From Gaiellales bacterium (GTDB taxonomy: Bacteria; Actinomycetota; Thermoleophilia; Gaiellales; JAICJC01), in NCBI GenBank assembly GCA_036273515.1, contig DASUHM010000069.1, positions 1 through 64,000 on the forward strand: a stretch of 64,000 bases of DNA, given 5' to 3'. A program made the position numbers and the translations under genes. Positions 1 through 8,750 of this stretch are shown in pieces; within the stretch, counting starts at the first letter, position 1, and the number at the start of each line of letters is the position of its first letter. The notes beneath the pieces were generated by a model, which made no database searches, was not told the DNA's origin, and saw only the letters and a list, made by a program, of their open reading frames with translations.

Positions 1-14
1 GACGCCACGCGCCC

Positions 15-1292
15 GTGCACATCAGCGATCCCCGCGCGTTCGGCGCCCGCGTCCGCCAGACCCGCATCGAGAGGGGCATGTCGCTGCGCGAGGCGGCGTT
101 CCCGGGCTGCACGGCGTCGTACCTGTCCCGGGTCGAGGCCGGTCTGCGGGTGCCGTCTCCGGCCGTCGTCTCGGCGCTCGCCGCCAGGCTGGGCGTCGAC
201 CCGGAGGACCTGCTCGGGCGGTCGCTCGGCCACGGCGTCGACGCGACCCGGCTGGCGGCTGCCGAGATCGCGGCGCGGCTGGGCGACCCCGGCGCGCCGG
301 TCGAGCTCGAGGCGCTGCTCGCCGAGGCGAACGCGCGCAACGACCTGCGGGCGCGCAGCCAGATCCTCGAGGCGCTCGGCCTGATCGAGCTCGAGCGCCG
401 CAGCGACGAGCGCGCCGCGACGCTGCTGCAGGCGGCGGTCGACGTCGACGTGCCCACCGGCCCGCGGGCGCGGCCCGCGCTGCATCGGGCGCTCGGTCGC
501 GCCTACGCCGGGATGGGCGACCTGAGCCGGTCGATCGCCGTCCTCTCCGCCGCATTCGACGACGCGGCCGCCGAGCCGCCCGATCCCGCGCTCATGACCC
601 TCTTCGGCACGTTTCTGGCCAACGCCTACACCGACGCCGGCCTGTTCGGCCAGGCCGAGGCGACGCTCTCCCGCGTCGTCCGCCACGAGTCCGACCTGGC
701 GCCGGGCAACGTGCTACGGCTGGAGTGGGCGATCGCGCGCACGTACATCGAGCAGGGCCGGCTGGCGATCGCCGAGACGTACGTCCGCCGCATCCTCGCC
801 CGCATCGACGCCGCCGAGCACGAGGAGCTCACCGGTCAGGCCCGGCTGCTGCTGGCCCGCGTCCTCGCCGACCAGGGACGGCTGGACGAGGCCGCGACGA
901 ACCTCGACGAGACCGAGCGGCTGCTCGCGTCGGCGCCCAGGGTCGAGCTCACCGTGCTCTCGCTCGACCGCGCCCGGATCGCCTTGGCCCGCGGCGACGT
1001 CGACGAGGCGGAGGGGCATCTGCGCCGGGCGCTCGAGCGCACCGAGTCGACCGAGCCCGGCCACGCCGGCGTCGCCTACGGGCTGATGGCCGAGGTCGAG
1101 CTCGCCCGCGGCAACCTCGATCGGGCCCGGTTCCTGTGCCGGCAGGCGGTCGAGCTGCTCGCGGGGACGGCCACCCCCCGCTATGCCGACCGGGTCCGGG
1201 AGACGCTTGCCGAGGTCGAGGAGCAGGCCGGCGATCTCGAGGCGGCGCTGGCCGCCCTGCGCGCCCGCAGCACGGCTGCCCGCACGCGATAA
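15..1292 (+). CDS. XRE-family regulator with TPR array
   Basis: Residues about 8-65 form a helix-turn-helix of the XRE/lambda-repressor type (GMSLREAAF..., SYLSRVEAGLRVPS, then LGVDPEDLLG). The remaining ~350 residues are Ala/Leu-rich paired helices with recurring A-x-x-L-G-x-A-Y/A pattern, read as tetratricopeptide repeats that would bind a peptide or protein signal. This is the layout of soluble one-component regulators such as the Rgg/PlcR-like class, but no closer family can be named. The GTG at position 15 is the first start visible; the frame is open to the window edge, so the true start could lie upstream. No neighbour in the window shares an operon with it, because a 53-nt gap precedes the next start. 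Confidence 0.8.
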   Translation: MHISDPRAFGARVRQTRIERGMSLREAAFPGCTASYLSRVEAGLRVPSPAVVSALAARLGVDPEDLLGRSLGHGVDATRLAAAEIAARLGDPGAPVELEALLAEANARNDLRARSQILEALGLIELERRSDERAATLLQAAVDVDVPTGPRARPALHRALGRAYAGMGDLSRSIAVLSAAFDDAAAEPPDPALMTLFGTFLANAYTDAGLFGQAEATLSRVVRHESDLAPGNVLRLEWAIARTYIEQGRLAIAETYVRRILARIDAAEHEELTGQARLLLARVLADQGRLDEAATNLDETERLLASAPRVELTVLSLDRARIALARGDVDEAEGHLRRALERTESTEPGHAGVAYGLMAEVELARGNLDRARFLCRQAVELLAGTATPRYADRVRETLAEVEEQAGDLEAALAALRARSTAARTR

Positions 1293-1345
1293 CGCCACGT
1301 CTGTCGCGATGTTCCGCCGCGTGCGCGGCGGGGTAGCGAAGGTGG

Positions 1346-2569
1346 ATGCCCTCGACCGTGACACGATCGCCGGCACGGCGGGCTCCGCAGCCGCCTGCCC
1401 GCTCCGGCGGCTCGGTACGCGCGATGGCGGTGGTGTGGATCGCCTGGGTGGTGCTGATGGCGGGGGTGAACCTGCCGACGCCGCTCTATGCCGTCTACAG
1501 CCAGCGGTTCGGGTTCTCGAGCGCGGTGCTGACGGCCGTCTTCGCCCTCTACGCCTTCGTGCTCGTGCCGGCGCTCATGCTCTTCGGCCAGCTCTCCGAC
1601 CGGCTGGGCCGGCGGATCGTGCTGCTGATGGGTCTCGGCGCGGGCGCCGCCGGCCTGGTCGTCTTCGCGTTCGCAGAGGACACGGCCTGGCTCTTCGCCG
1701 GCCGCGCGCTCCAGGGCCTCGCCGTCGGCATGGCCTCGAGTGCGGCGACGGCGGCGCTGGTCGAGCTCGAGCCCAAGCGCGACGCCCGCCGCCCCGCCCT
1801 GTTGGCGGGGCTGGCGCAGGCCGGAGGCAGCGGCGCGGGGCCGCTGGTCGCAGGCCTGCTGGCCCAGTGGGCGCCGGATCCGCTGCGCCTGCCCTACTTC
1901 GTGCTCCTGGCCGCCACCGGCGCCGTGGCTTTGCTCGCGGCTCGCATCCCCGAGCCGCTGCGCGGACGCAGCGGTCGTTGGCAGGTCACCCGCCCGGCCG
2001 TCCCGGCCGGGATCCGCCGCCCGTTCGCGCGCATCGCGCTCACCGCGGCGGTGCTGTGGGCCGCGGTCGCGATGTTCCTCTCGATCGTCCCGTCATATGC
2101 CGCGAAGCTGCTCCAGACGTCGAACCTGGCACTGCTGGGCGTGATCACGGCGGTCATGCTGGCGGCCTCGTGCGGCGCCCAGGTCGTCGCGCATCGCGGG
2201 ATGGCGTCGCGGCGGGCGCAGCAGGCCGGGCTCGTGCTGCTCGCGCTCGGGCTCGCCGGCCTCGTCGTCGCTTCGCCCCTCGGATCGCTCGCGCTCCTGC
2301 TGGGCGCTGCCGTGCTGACGGGCACCGGTCACGGAATAGGGTTCCTGTATGCCCAGGACGACCTCAACCGGATCGCCCCGGCTGACCGCCGCGGTGAGGT
2401 CACGGCGGCCTTCATCACCTGCATCTACGTCGCGGTGGCCGGCTCCGTGATCACGGTCGGCCTGCTCGACACGCGCGTCTCCCTGGCCGTCGCGGTCGGC
2501 ATCGTCGCGGCGGTGCTCTCATGCCTCTCGCTCGCCGCGTGCGCGTGGCACCGGTACGGCGAGGTATAG
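1346..2569 (+). CDS. MFS permease
   Basis: A 407-residue polytopic membrane protein. After an Arg/Pro-rich N-terminus of about 25 residues come roughly 12 hydrophobic segments. The loop between segments 2 and 3 carries MFS motif A (GQLSDRLGRR), diagnostic of major facilitator superfamily transporters. The substrate cannot be inferred; the overall pattern is that of drug/metabolite exporters. The ATG at 1346 is directly preceded by AAGGTGG; an internal ATG at 1424 would remove the charged N-terminal extension and is a possible alternative. Its stop codon lies inside the left end of an inverted-repeat element (2568-2771), so that element may act as its 3' end. Confidence 0.85.
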   Translation: MPSTVTRSPARRAPQPPARSGGSVRAMAVVWIAWVVLMAGVNLPTPLYAVYSQRFGFSSAVLTAVFALYAFVLVPALMLFGQLSDRLGRRIVLLMGLGAGAAGLVVFAFAEDTAWLFAGRALQGLAVGMASSAATAALVELEPKRDARRPALLAGLAQAGGSGAGPLVAGLLAQWAPDPLRLPYFVLLAATGAVALLAARIPEPLRGRSGRWQVTRPAVPAGIRRPFARIALTAAVLWAAVAMFLSIVPSYAAKLLQTSNLALLGVITAVMLAASCGAQVVAHRGMASRRAQQAGLVLLALGLAGLVVASPLGSLALLLGAAVLTGTGHGIGFLYAQDDLNRIAPADRRGEVTAAFITCIYVAVAGSVITVGLLDTRVSLAVAVGIVAAVLSCLSLAACAWHRYGEV

Positions 2570-2771
2570 ATGGTTGATTCCAATCCCCCGCGCGCCTGGA
2601 CGTCCCACTGCGATGGAGGTTCGGGTCGTGGCGGGGCTGCGGCTGCGAACCGTCGCGTCGCTCCGCCGTCGGTCGCGCCCATATTTCGTTCCAATATGAA
2701 CGCTCCCTGCGTCCTTGCGCTGCTCGGTTCGCACCCGTCCAGGACATCACGGGAATCGGAGTCAACCATCT
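2568..2771. repeat. 204-nt dispersed element with terminal inverted repeats, copy A
   Basis: The ends AGATGGTTGATTCC (from 2568) and the reverse complement of 2751-2771 (AGATGGTTGACTCC) form an imperfect terminal inverted repeat. A nested stem pairs CCTGGACG (2595-2602) with CGTCCAGG (2736-2743), and the centre holds the hairpin CATATT/AATATG (2680-2698). A second, shorter relative lies at 19565-19697: both have CGCCTGGACG 25-26 nt from the left end, and 29 of 32 positions match at 2695-2726 versus 19666-19697. There is no open reading frame of note. This could be a MITE-like element or a structured RNA. It fills the whole gap between two MFS genes. Confidence 0.65.
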
Positions 2772-2772
2772 G

Positions 2773-4065
2773 ATGCGCCCGCCCTGGCGGGTGCCGCCGC
2801 TGCTCCGCCAGCGGGTCTTCCGCAACTACTGGTCGGCCCAGAGCATCTCGATGCTCGGAGACCAGGTCTCCGCGCTCGCGCTGCCGCTCGTCGGCGTGCT
2901 CACCCTGCACGCGTCGCCGGCCGCGATGGGTGTCCTGACCGCGCTCGTCTGGGCCCCGAACCTCGTGTTCGCCGTGCACGCGGGCGCGCTCACGGACCGG
3001 CTCGGCCGCCGCCGCCGGGTGATGATCGCGAGCGACCTGGCCCGGGCCGTCCTGCTCGTGAGCGTCCCGGTCGCCGCCTGGATGGACGTGCTGACGATGG
3101 CCCAGCTCTATGCCGTCGCGTTCGCGGTCGGCACCCTGAGCGTGTTCTTCAACGTCTCGGACGCGACGCTCTTCATGTGTGTCGTCGAGCGGGACGAGTT
3201 CATGGCCGCGAACTCGCTCGTCTACGGCAGCCGCGCCGCGACCTTCATGGCAGGGCCGAGCCTCGGAGGCATCCTCACGCAGGCCGTCACCGCCCCGGCC
3301 GCGCTGCTCGTCGACGCCGTCTCGTTCGTGGGGTCGGCCGGGTTCCTGGGCCGCGTCGACCCGGTCGAGCCGCCGCCGCAGCCGCCCGAGCCGGGGCACG
3401 TGACGGCGGGCATCCGCTACGTGCGCGGCTCGCCGATCGTCTTCTACGAGTTGGCCTCGTGCGCGATGGTGAACTTCTTCAACTTCGCGTTCTTCGCGGT
3501 CTTCCTGCTCTACGCCACCCGCGAGCTGCACGTGCGCGCGGGCACGCTCGGCGTCGTCCTCGGCGCCGCGGCGGTGGGCAGCCTGATCGGCGCCTTCCTG
3601 ACCGGGCGGATCGCCGGGCGGATCGGTGTCGGCCCGGCGTTCTGCGTCGGGATCGTGCTCTTCCCGGCGCCGCTGATCCTGGTGCCGCTGGCCGGCGGGC
3701 CGCACGCCCTGGTGCTCGCCTGCCTGTTCCTGGCGGAGTTCGGGTCAGGCGTCGGCGTCATGATCCTCGACATCACCGCCGGGTCGATCACCGCCTCGGT
3801 TGTCCCCGGCCGGCTGCGCGCCCGGGTCGCGGGCGCGTTCAGCATCGTGAACTACGGCGTCCGCCCGCTCGGGGCGCTGGCCGCCGGGGCGGCGGCCTCG
3901 GTGATCGGCATCCACGACACGCTCTGGATCGCCACCGTCGGCGGGGCGCTGAGCGCGCTCTGGCTCGTGCCCTCGCCCCTGCCGCACCTGCGGACGCTCC
4001 CGGCCGAGCCGATCGAGGTGCAGCCGCCGGCTACGGCGCAGGTGCCCGCGGCAGGCGGACCGTGA
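2773..4065 (+). CDS. MFS exporter, EntS-like
   Basis: A 430-residue transporter of the major facilitator superfamily, of the EntS/transmembrane secretion effector group: the N-terminus LLRQRVFRNYWSAQSISMLG resembles the F-x-x-L/Y-W-x-x-Q-x-I-S-x-L-G-D start of that group, and motif A is present (GALTDRLGRRRR). About 12 transmembrane segments are evident. Such proteins export siderophores or macrolides, but the substrate here is unknown. The ATG sits one base after the right terminus of the repeat element, so any promoter must lie within that element. The 3' end overlaps the convergent hybrid kinase gene by 35 nt. Confidence 0.85.
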   Translation: MRPPWRVPPLLRQRVFRNYWSAQSISMLGDQVSALALPLVGVLTLHASPAAMGVLTALVWAPNLVFAVHAGALTDRLGRRRRVMIASDLARAVLLVSVPVAAWMDVLTMAQLYAVAFAVGTLSVFFNVSDATLFMCVVERDEFMAANSLVYGSRAATFMAGPSLGGILTQAVTAPAALLVDAVSFVGSAGFLGRVDPVEPPPQPPEPGHVTAGIRYVRGSPIVFYELASCAMVNFFNFAFFAVFLLYATRELHVRAGTLGVVLGAAAVGSLIGAFLTGRIAGRIGVGPAFCVGIVLFPAPLILVPLAGGPHALVLACLFLAEFGSGVGVMILDITAGSITASVVPGRLRARVAGAFSIVNYGVRPLGALAAGAAASVIGIHDTLWIATVGGALSALWLVPSPLPHLRTLPAEPIEVQPPATAQVPAAGGP

Positions 4066-5641
4066 AGCGGCTGCCCTCGCCCACCGTGCTGGTCGCCTCG
4101 ACGGTGCCGCCCATGGCGCCGACGAGGCCGTGGACGATGTAGAGCCCGAGGCCGAGCCCCTCCTGGCGGGCGCTGCTCGCGGCGGCCTGGGTGAAGGGCT
4201 GGAAGATGCGGGCGAGGAACTCCGGCTCGATGCCGTTGCCGTGGTCGATGACCGCGATGTGCACCCGCTCGTCGTCGGCGCCGCCGACCTCGAGCTCGAC
4301 GGTTGTTCCCGGGCGGGTGTGCTTGAACGCGTTTCCCGCCAGGTTCGTCAGCACCTGTACGAGCCGGGCTTCATCGCCGAGCGCCGCCGGGACGTCGAGC
4401 CCGATCCGCGTGCGCAGGGGGTGGCCGCGGGCGTGGAACGTGTCGTGGACGCGCTCGGCGATGCGGACGACGTCGATCGGCTCGTGCCGCACCCGCAGGC
4501 CGCCGAACTCGACGCGGGTGGCGTCGAGCAGGTCCTCGATCATCGCGCTCAGGAGCTGGGCCTGCTCGAGGATCTGGGTCGTCATCTGCGCCCGCCGCTC
4601 GGGGGTGACGCCGCTCTCCGGCCGGGCCAGCAGCTCGGCCAGCCCGAGCACCGCCGCGAGCGGTGTGCGGAGCTCGTGCGAGACGGTCGCCAGGAAGGTG
4701 GACTTCATCCGCGAGAGCTCGGACAGCTGCGCGACCGTCTCGCGCTCGCGCTCGAACCGGTGGGCGTTCTGGATTGCGACGGCGGTGGAGGCGGCCAGCG
4801 TCGAGAGGAACATCGGCTGGCGCCGCGCCGCCCCGCCGAAGACGAGCGCGCCGACGTCCTCGCCCCCCGCCGTCAGCGGCACCGCGTCGCCGAAGCGCTC
4901 ACCCGGGCGGTCGGCGCCCGCCTCGCGCCGGTCGGAGAGGTTACGGGGAATGCAGTCGAGCCGTTCGGGCAGGTTCGTCCCGGTCGTGCTCGCCCGCAGG
5001 CTGAGCGCCGCCGTGGTCTCGTCGTCGGCCAGGTACAGCCCGGCGTAGAGGGCGTCCGTGACCTCGGAGGCCGTGTTCAGGCAGGCCTGGATCACCGTCT
5101 CGAGGTCGCTCGAGCCGGACAGCGCCTCGGATAGGCGCACGAGACCGGTCAGCTCGCCGGTGCGCTCCGCAACGCTGCGCTCCAGGCGCAGGTTCGCCTC
5201 GCGCAGCTCCGCGACCAGGGCGCGGTTCTCGCGCCGGAGGCGGGCGTGCTCGAGGCCGGAGCGGACGACGCGCACGAGCTCGGCCGGCGGCACCGGCTTG
5301 GTCAGGTAGCCGTCGAACTGGCCGACGGCCGCGATGGCGTTCTCGAGGCTGGCATAGCCGGTCACCAGCAGCACCGTCATGTCGCCGTCCTGCTCCTTCA
5401 GGTCGGCGCCGAGGCGCACGCCGGAGGCGTCCGGCAGGCGCTGGTCGATCAGCGCGACGCCCGGTACGAGCCCCGGCAGGAGGGCGAGCGCCTGGGCAGC
5501 CGACGCCGCCCCCACCGCGTCGATGCCGCTGTCGCCGAGGATCTCGACGGCCGTGTCACGCATGGCCTCGTCGTCGTCGACGACCAGCACGGACGTGGTG
5601 GCCTGCTCGGGTCGGGTCTTCGAATCCACCAGGCTGCTCAC
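4031..5641 (-). CDS. Hybrid REC-GAF-histidine kinase
   Basis: A soluble 536-residue signalling protein with an unusual order: N-terminal receiver (VLVVDDDE at 18-25, phospho-acceptor D66, K115), a coiled-coil linker, a GAF-type sensor domain (about 175-295), then HisKA (SHELRTPL, H322) and a HATPase domain with N, G1 and G2 boxes (GNAFKHT, DHGNGI, GLGLGLYIV). The receiver-first layout suggests phosphorelay input from the upstream kinase. The GTG start at 5641 is chosen because it overlaps the receiver gene stop (GTGA, 4 nt); the open frame extends upstream without kinase-like sequence. It is third in a three-gene operon and overlaps the convergent MFS gene at its 3' end. Confidence 0.9.
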   Translation of the reverse strand: MSSLVDSKTRPEQATTSVLVVDDDEAMRDTAVEILGDSGIDAVGAASAAQALALLPGLVPGVALIDQRLPDASGVRLGADLKEQDGDMTVLLVTGYASLENAIAAVGQFDGYLTKPVPPAELVRVVRSGLEHARLRRENRALVAELREANLRLERSVAERTGELTGLVRLSEALSGSSDLETVIQACLNTASEVTDALYAGLYLADDETTAALSLRASTTGTNLPERLDCIPRNLSDRREAGADRPGERFGDAVPLTAGGEDVGALVFGGAARRQPMFLSTLAASTAVAIQNAHRFERERETVAQLSELSRMKSTFLATVSHELRTPLAAVLGLAELLARPESGVTPERRAQMTTQILEQAQLLSAMIEDLLDATRVEFGGLRVRHEPIDVVRIAERVHDTFHARGHPLRTRIGLDVPAALGDEARLVQVLTNLAGNAFKHTRPGTTVELEVGGADDERVHIAVIDHGNGIEPEFLARIFQPFTQAAASSARQEGLGLGLYIVHGLVGAMGGTVEATSTVGEGSRFTVRLPRAPAP

Positions 5642-5994
5642 GTGGCCGCTCTCGCCGCGGACGCCACCAGGTCGAGCAGCTGCGGCACCGGGAAGGGCTT
5701 GTGGACGACGGCAAACGCCTTCTCGCGGGCCTCCTTGAGGTGCCGCTCCTTGGCGTAGGCCGTCATCAGGATCACCCGGGGCGGCGGCTTGCCCACCTCG
5801 CGCAGGACGGAAACGCCGTCGCGGCCCGGCATGCGGATGTCCATCACGACGACGTCGAACTGGTTGTTCCTGATGGCGTCGAGCGCCGCGTCGCCGTCGG
5901 CCGCGGACGTCACGCCGTAGCCGGACTCCGCCAGGATGTCCGCGAGCGTCTCGCGCATCCCGGCCTCGTCGTCGGCGACGAGCACCGCGCTCAT
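5638..5994 (-). CDS. Stand-alone receiver protein (CheY-like)
   Basis: A 118-residue single-domain response regulator: acidic pocket DDE at 8-10, phosphorylatable D52 (VVVMDIRMPG), the T/S position in LMTAYA and K99 in VVHKPFP. There is no output domain, so it acts by protein contact or as a phosphorelay shuttle. It overlaps the upstream kinase stop (ATGA) and the downstream hybrid start (GTGA), which implies translational coupling and fixed stoichiometry of the three proteins. The simplest model is transfer from the membrane kinase through this protein to or from the REC domain of the hybrid. Confidence 0.92.
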   Translation of the reverse strand: MSAVLVADDEAGMRETLADILAESGYGVTSAADGDAALDAIRNNQFDVVVMDIRMPGRDGVSVLREVGKPPPRVILMTAYAKERHLKEAREKAFAVVHKPFPVPQLLDLVASAARAAT

Positions 5995-7622
5995 GCGGGC
6001 GCCTCCGCCTTCGGCACGAGCGCGCCGGGCAGCTTGACCGCGAACGTCGTCCCCTCGCCGGGCGCCGACCGCACCGCGATCGTGCCACCGTGTGCCTCGA
6101 CGATCCGCCGCGTCACCGCGAGGCCCAGGCCGATCCCCTTCGCCTTGCGCGTGTAGAACGGGTCGAAGATGTGGTTCACCGTGTCCTCGTCCATGCCGAC
6201 GCCGGTGTCCGAGACGCGGATCTCCACCCGTTTCCCGTCGGCGACGGCGTCGATCATGATCACGCCCTCGCCGTCGATCGCCGCGTAGGCGTTCGTCAGC
6301 AGGTTCAGGAGCACCTGGCGCAGCTGCTGGCGGTCGCCGCGCACCCCGCCGACGTCGTCGAGCGTGCGCCGGGCGACGTCGATCCCGGCCGGCGGGGCGG
6401 CGACGGTGAGCGCCTCGTCCACCAGGTCGTCGAGGTCGAACTCCTCGAGCTCCGGCTCGCTCTGGCGGGCGAAGTCGAGCAGCCCCTCGACGATGACGAC
6501 CGCCGCGCCGATCTCACGGTCGGCGGTGGCCAGGTGCCGCTCGATCCGCTCCGTGTCGCCGCTGGGAAGGGCGGTGCGGATCAGATAGAGCGAGTTCGTG
6601 AGGACGCCGAGCGGGTTTCGCAGCTCGTGGCCGACCGCCGCGGCCACCTGCCCGATCGCCGCCAGCCGCTCCTGGAAGACCAGCCGGGCCTGCGTCTCGG
6701 AGAGCTCATCGAGCGAGTCGTTCAGCTCGGCGGTGCGGGCGTCGACGAGCGCCATCGCGTAGTCGCGGCGGCGCTGGAACATGAGCAGGAACCCGGTCGC
6801 GATGCCGGCGCCGAACAGGCCGACGGCGAGGACGATCCACGGGACGGCGTCCGGGAAGGAGCCGCCGAGCGGAGTGTGTGCCGTCGCCGCGAGCAGCCAG
6901 CGGGTGCCGCCGACCGGGATGCGGCGGTATGCGACGTCCCCGGTCAGAGGCGCCTTCGTCGTCGTCAGGACGAGCTGCGACGGGTCCGGCCGCGGCGCCG
7001 CGTAGACCGCGACGTCGAGCTCGTCGAAGGGCCGCTGCTGCGTCACCGTGTGGGTGGCGGTGGGACTGGGGTGGATCGGCACCACGATGAGGATGGCCCG
7101 GCCCGGTGAGGTCGACGGCGATCCGAGCGCGAAGCCGATGAGGTGGGTCCGTCCGAAGCGGAAGACCGGCGTCGCGGTGAGCTTGCCGTCGACCGCCGCG
7201 GCGATCGCCCGCGCGGGAACGCCGGTCAGCGTCGTGCCGTCGGGGAAGATCGGCGCGAGGCCGGCGGCGGCGATGACCGTGGGCGGCCCGCCGCCGGTAC
7301 GCATCAGGGCGATGCTCTCGGTCGGCGCCGTCTTGGCCTGCGCGTTCGCCTCGTCGAGGAACGCCTGCGTCCCGCCGAGCCGCTGGGCCACGCCGAGCGG
7401 CTGGAGCGACGTGGGCAGGTTGCCGACGGCGGACTGGAGGAGCAACGCGACCTCGCCGGTGCGCTCGCGCAGGAGACGCCGGTTCTGGTTGTCGACATTG
7501 CTGCGGACGACGAAGAACACGATGACGGCCGCCAGGGAGAGCACGACGAACACCGCAGCCGGCAGGAGACGCCCACCGCGCCACGAGCGGGGTGCCCCTT
7601 CGCCGTCGCGAACCTGCTCCAT
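5991..7622 (-). CDS. Membrane sensor histidine kinase
   Basis: A 543-residue kinase. One transmembrane helix near residues 21-40 and a second near 255-280 flank a ~210-residue extracytoplasmic sensor; the second is followed by a coiled coil. HisKA carries GHELRNPLGV and the ATPase domain the N box (NLLTNAYAAID), DTGVGMD and GIGLGLAVT. This is the NtrB/ZraS-like class. The ATG at 7622 is chosen because GGAGG lies 8 nt upstream and the first membrane helix follows; a longer in-frame start at 7688 adds residues without known features. It is the first gene of the three-gene phosphorelay operon. The signal sensed is unknown. Confidence 0.9.
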   Translation of the reverse strand: MEQVRDGEGAPRSWRGGRLLPAAVFVVLSLAAVIVFFVVRSNVDNQNRRLLRERTGEVALLLQSAVGNLPTSLQPLGVAQRLGGTQAFLDEANAQAKTAPTESIALMRTGGGPPTVIAAAGLAPIFPDGTTLTGVPARAIAAAVDGKLTATPVFRFGRTHLIGFALGSPSTSPGRAILIVVPIHPSPTATHTVTQQRPFDELDVAVYAAPRPDPSQLVLTTTKAPLTGDVAYRRIPVGGTRWLLAATAHTPLGGSFPDAVPWIVLAVGLFGAGIATGFLLMFQRRRDYAMALVDARTAELNDSLDELSETQARLVFQERLAAIGQVAAAVGHELRNPLGVLTNSLYLIRTALPSGDTERIERHLATADREIGAAVVIVEGLLDFARQSEPELEEFDLDDLVDEALTVAAPPAGIDVARRTLDDVGGVRGDRQQLRQVLLNLLTNAYAAIDGEGVIMIDAVADGKRVEIRVSDTGVGMDEDTVNHIFDPFYTRKAKGIGLGLAVTRRIVEAHGGTIAVRSAPGEGTTFAVKLPGALVPKAEAPA

Positions 7623-7733
7623 GTATGTCACCTCCAGGCCACAATTCGACCGGTGAGGTGGCGCCCTGACCGGGTCGCCCTTGCCCAAACCAGGGGAGTG
7701 TAGCCGGGCCGTCGAGCCGGCGACAGTCCCGCG

Positions 7734-8645
7734 TCAGGCGTGGGCGACGCGACCCTGCTCGTCCGATGCGACGAGCGCGGCGGCCGCCTCGCGGATCAGG
7801 CCGCGGACACTCTCGGCGAGGGCCGGCGACCACGCCAGCGCGAGGGGCGACGTGTAGCCGTTCACCGGGATCGACACCACGTCGTGGTGGTGCAGCACCG
7901 GCGTCGTCTCGGCCATCCAGCCGACCCCGCGCCCGGATGCGATCAGGCCGAGGACCGCGGGGATCGTGGGCGCCTCGGTCACGGAGCGGATGCCGAGCTT
8001 CAACCGCTCGTTGGCCTCGACGATCGTGTCCCGGGCGCCGCGCGTGACGATCAGGTTCTCGCCCGCGAAGGCATCGAGGCCGACCGCCGTGGCCGCGGCG
8101 CGACGGTGCGAGAGCGGCGTGACCAGGACCGTGCGCTCGTGCCGCAGCGTCTCGCACTCGATGCCGCCGGCGCCGTCCGCTGCGGGCACCCCGCCGATCG
8201 AGCGGCGCACGAACGCCGTATCGCACGCCAGCCGGGCGAACGCCAGAAGCGTCTTCTCGGCCGGCAGCTCGGCGAGCTCCACGTCGATCGCCGGCGTGTG
8301 CCGGGCCAGGGCCGCGATGACGCCGGGGATCAGGTCGGCGCCGGCCGTGCCGGCGTAGCCGAAGCGGATCCGGCGCACGCCGTCGGCGGCTCGCTGTACG
8401 CGCTCCAGCGAGTGCTCGAGCCGGGTGATCGTGTCGCGTGCCTCGACGAGGAGCACGTCGCCGGCCGGCGTGAGCAGCACGCCTCGCGGCGTGCGCGTGA
8501 AGAGCTGGACGCCGAGGCGCTTCTCGAGGGCGCGCATGTGGCGGCTGAGCGGGGGCTGCGTCAGATGCAGCCGGTGGGCCGCCGCGCGAATGCTGCCCTC
8601 CTCGGCGACGGCGACGAAGTAGATCAGGTGCTGGAACTCGATCAC
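7734..8645 (-). CDS. LysR-family transcriptional regulator
   Basis: A 303-residue LysR-type regulator. The N-terminal winged helix-turn-helix is textbook (FQHLIYFVAVAEEGS, AAHRLHLTQPPLSRHMRALE, LGVQLFTRTPRGVLLTPAG). Residues from about 90 form the periplasmic-binding-like effector domain. No divergent metabolic partner adjoins it: both neighbours are on the same strand and 40-100 nt away, so its target cannot be read from context. The start places the DNA-binding helix at the usual distance from the N-terminus. Confidence 0.92.
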   Translation of the reverse strand: MIEFQHLIYFVAVAEEGSIRAAAHRLHLTQPPLSRHMRALEKRLGVQLFTRTPRGVLLTPAGDVLLVEARDTITRLEHSLERVQRAADGVRRIRFGYAGTAGADLIPGVIAALARHTPAIDVELAELPAEKTLLAFARLACDTAFVRRSIGGVPAADGAGGIECETLRHERTVLVTPLSHRRAAATAVGLDAFAGENLIVTRGARDTIVEANERLKLGIRSVTEAPTIPAVLGLIASGRGVGWMAETTPVLHHHDVVSIPVNGYTSPLALAWSPALAESVRGLIREAAAALVASDEQGRVAHA

Positions 8646-8721
8646 GGCTGCCTGGATCGTCGCGACGAGCCGCCGGGACGTGCTGAAAGGCTAGCCGACG
8701 CCCTGCGCGGGCGCCATGCGC

Positions 8722-8748
8722 GGGCCCGGCCGGTCACCCGGCGGGCCC
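8722..8748 (-). terminator. Hairpin downstream of the CAP-domain gene
   Basis: GGGCCCG-G-CCGG, a four-base loop, then CCGG-CGGGCCC form an 11-bp stem with one bulged G, starting 2 nt after the stop codon of the CAP gene. No U-tract follows, as is common for actinobacterial terminators. Confidence 0.55.
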
Positions 8749-8750
8749 GG

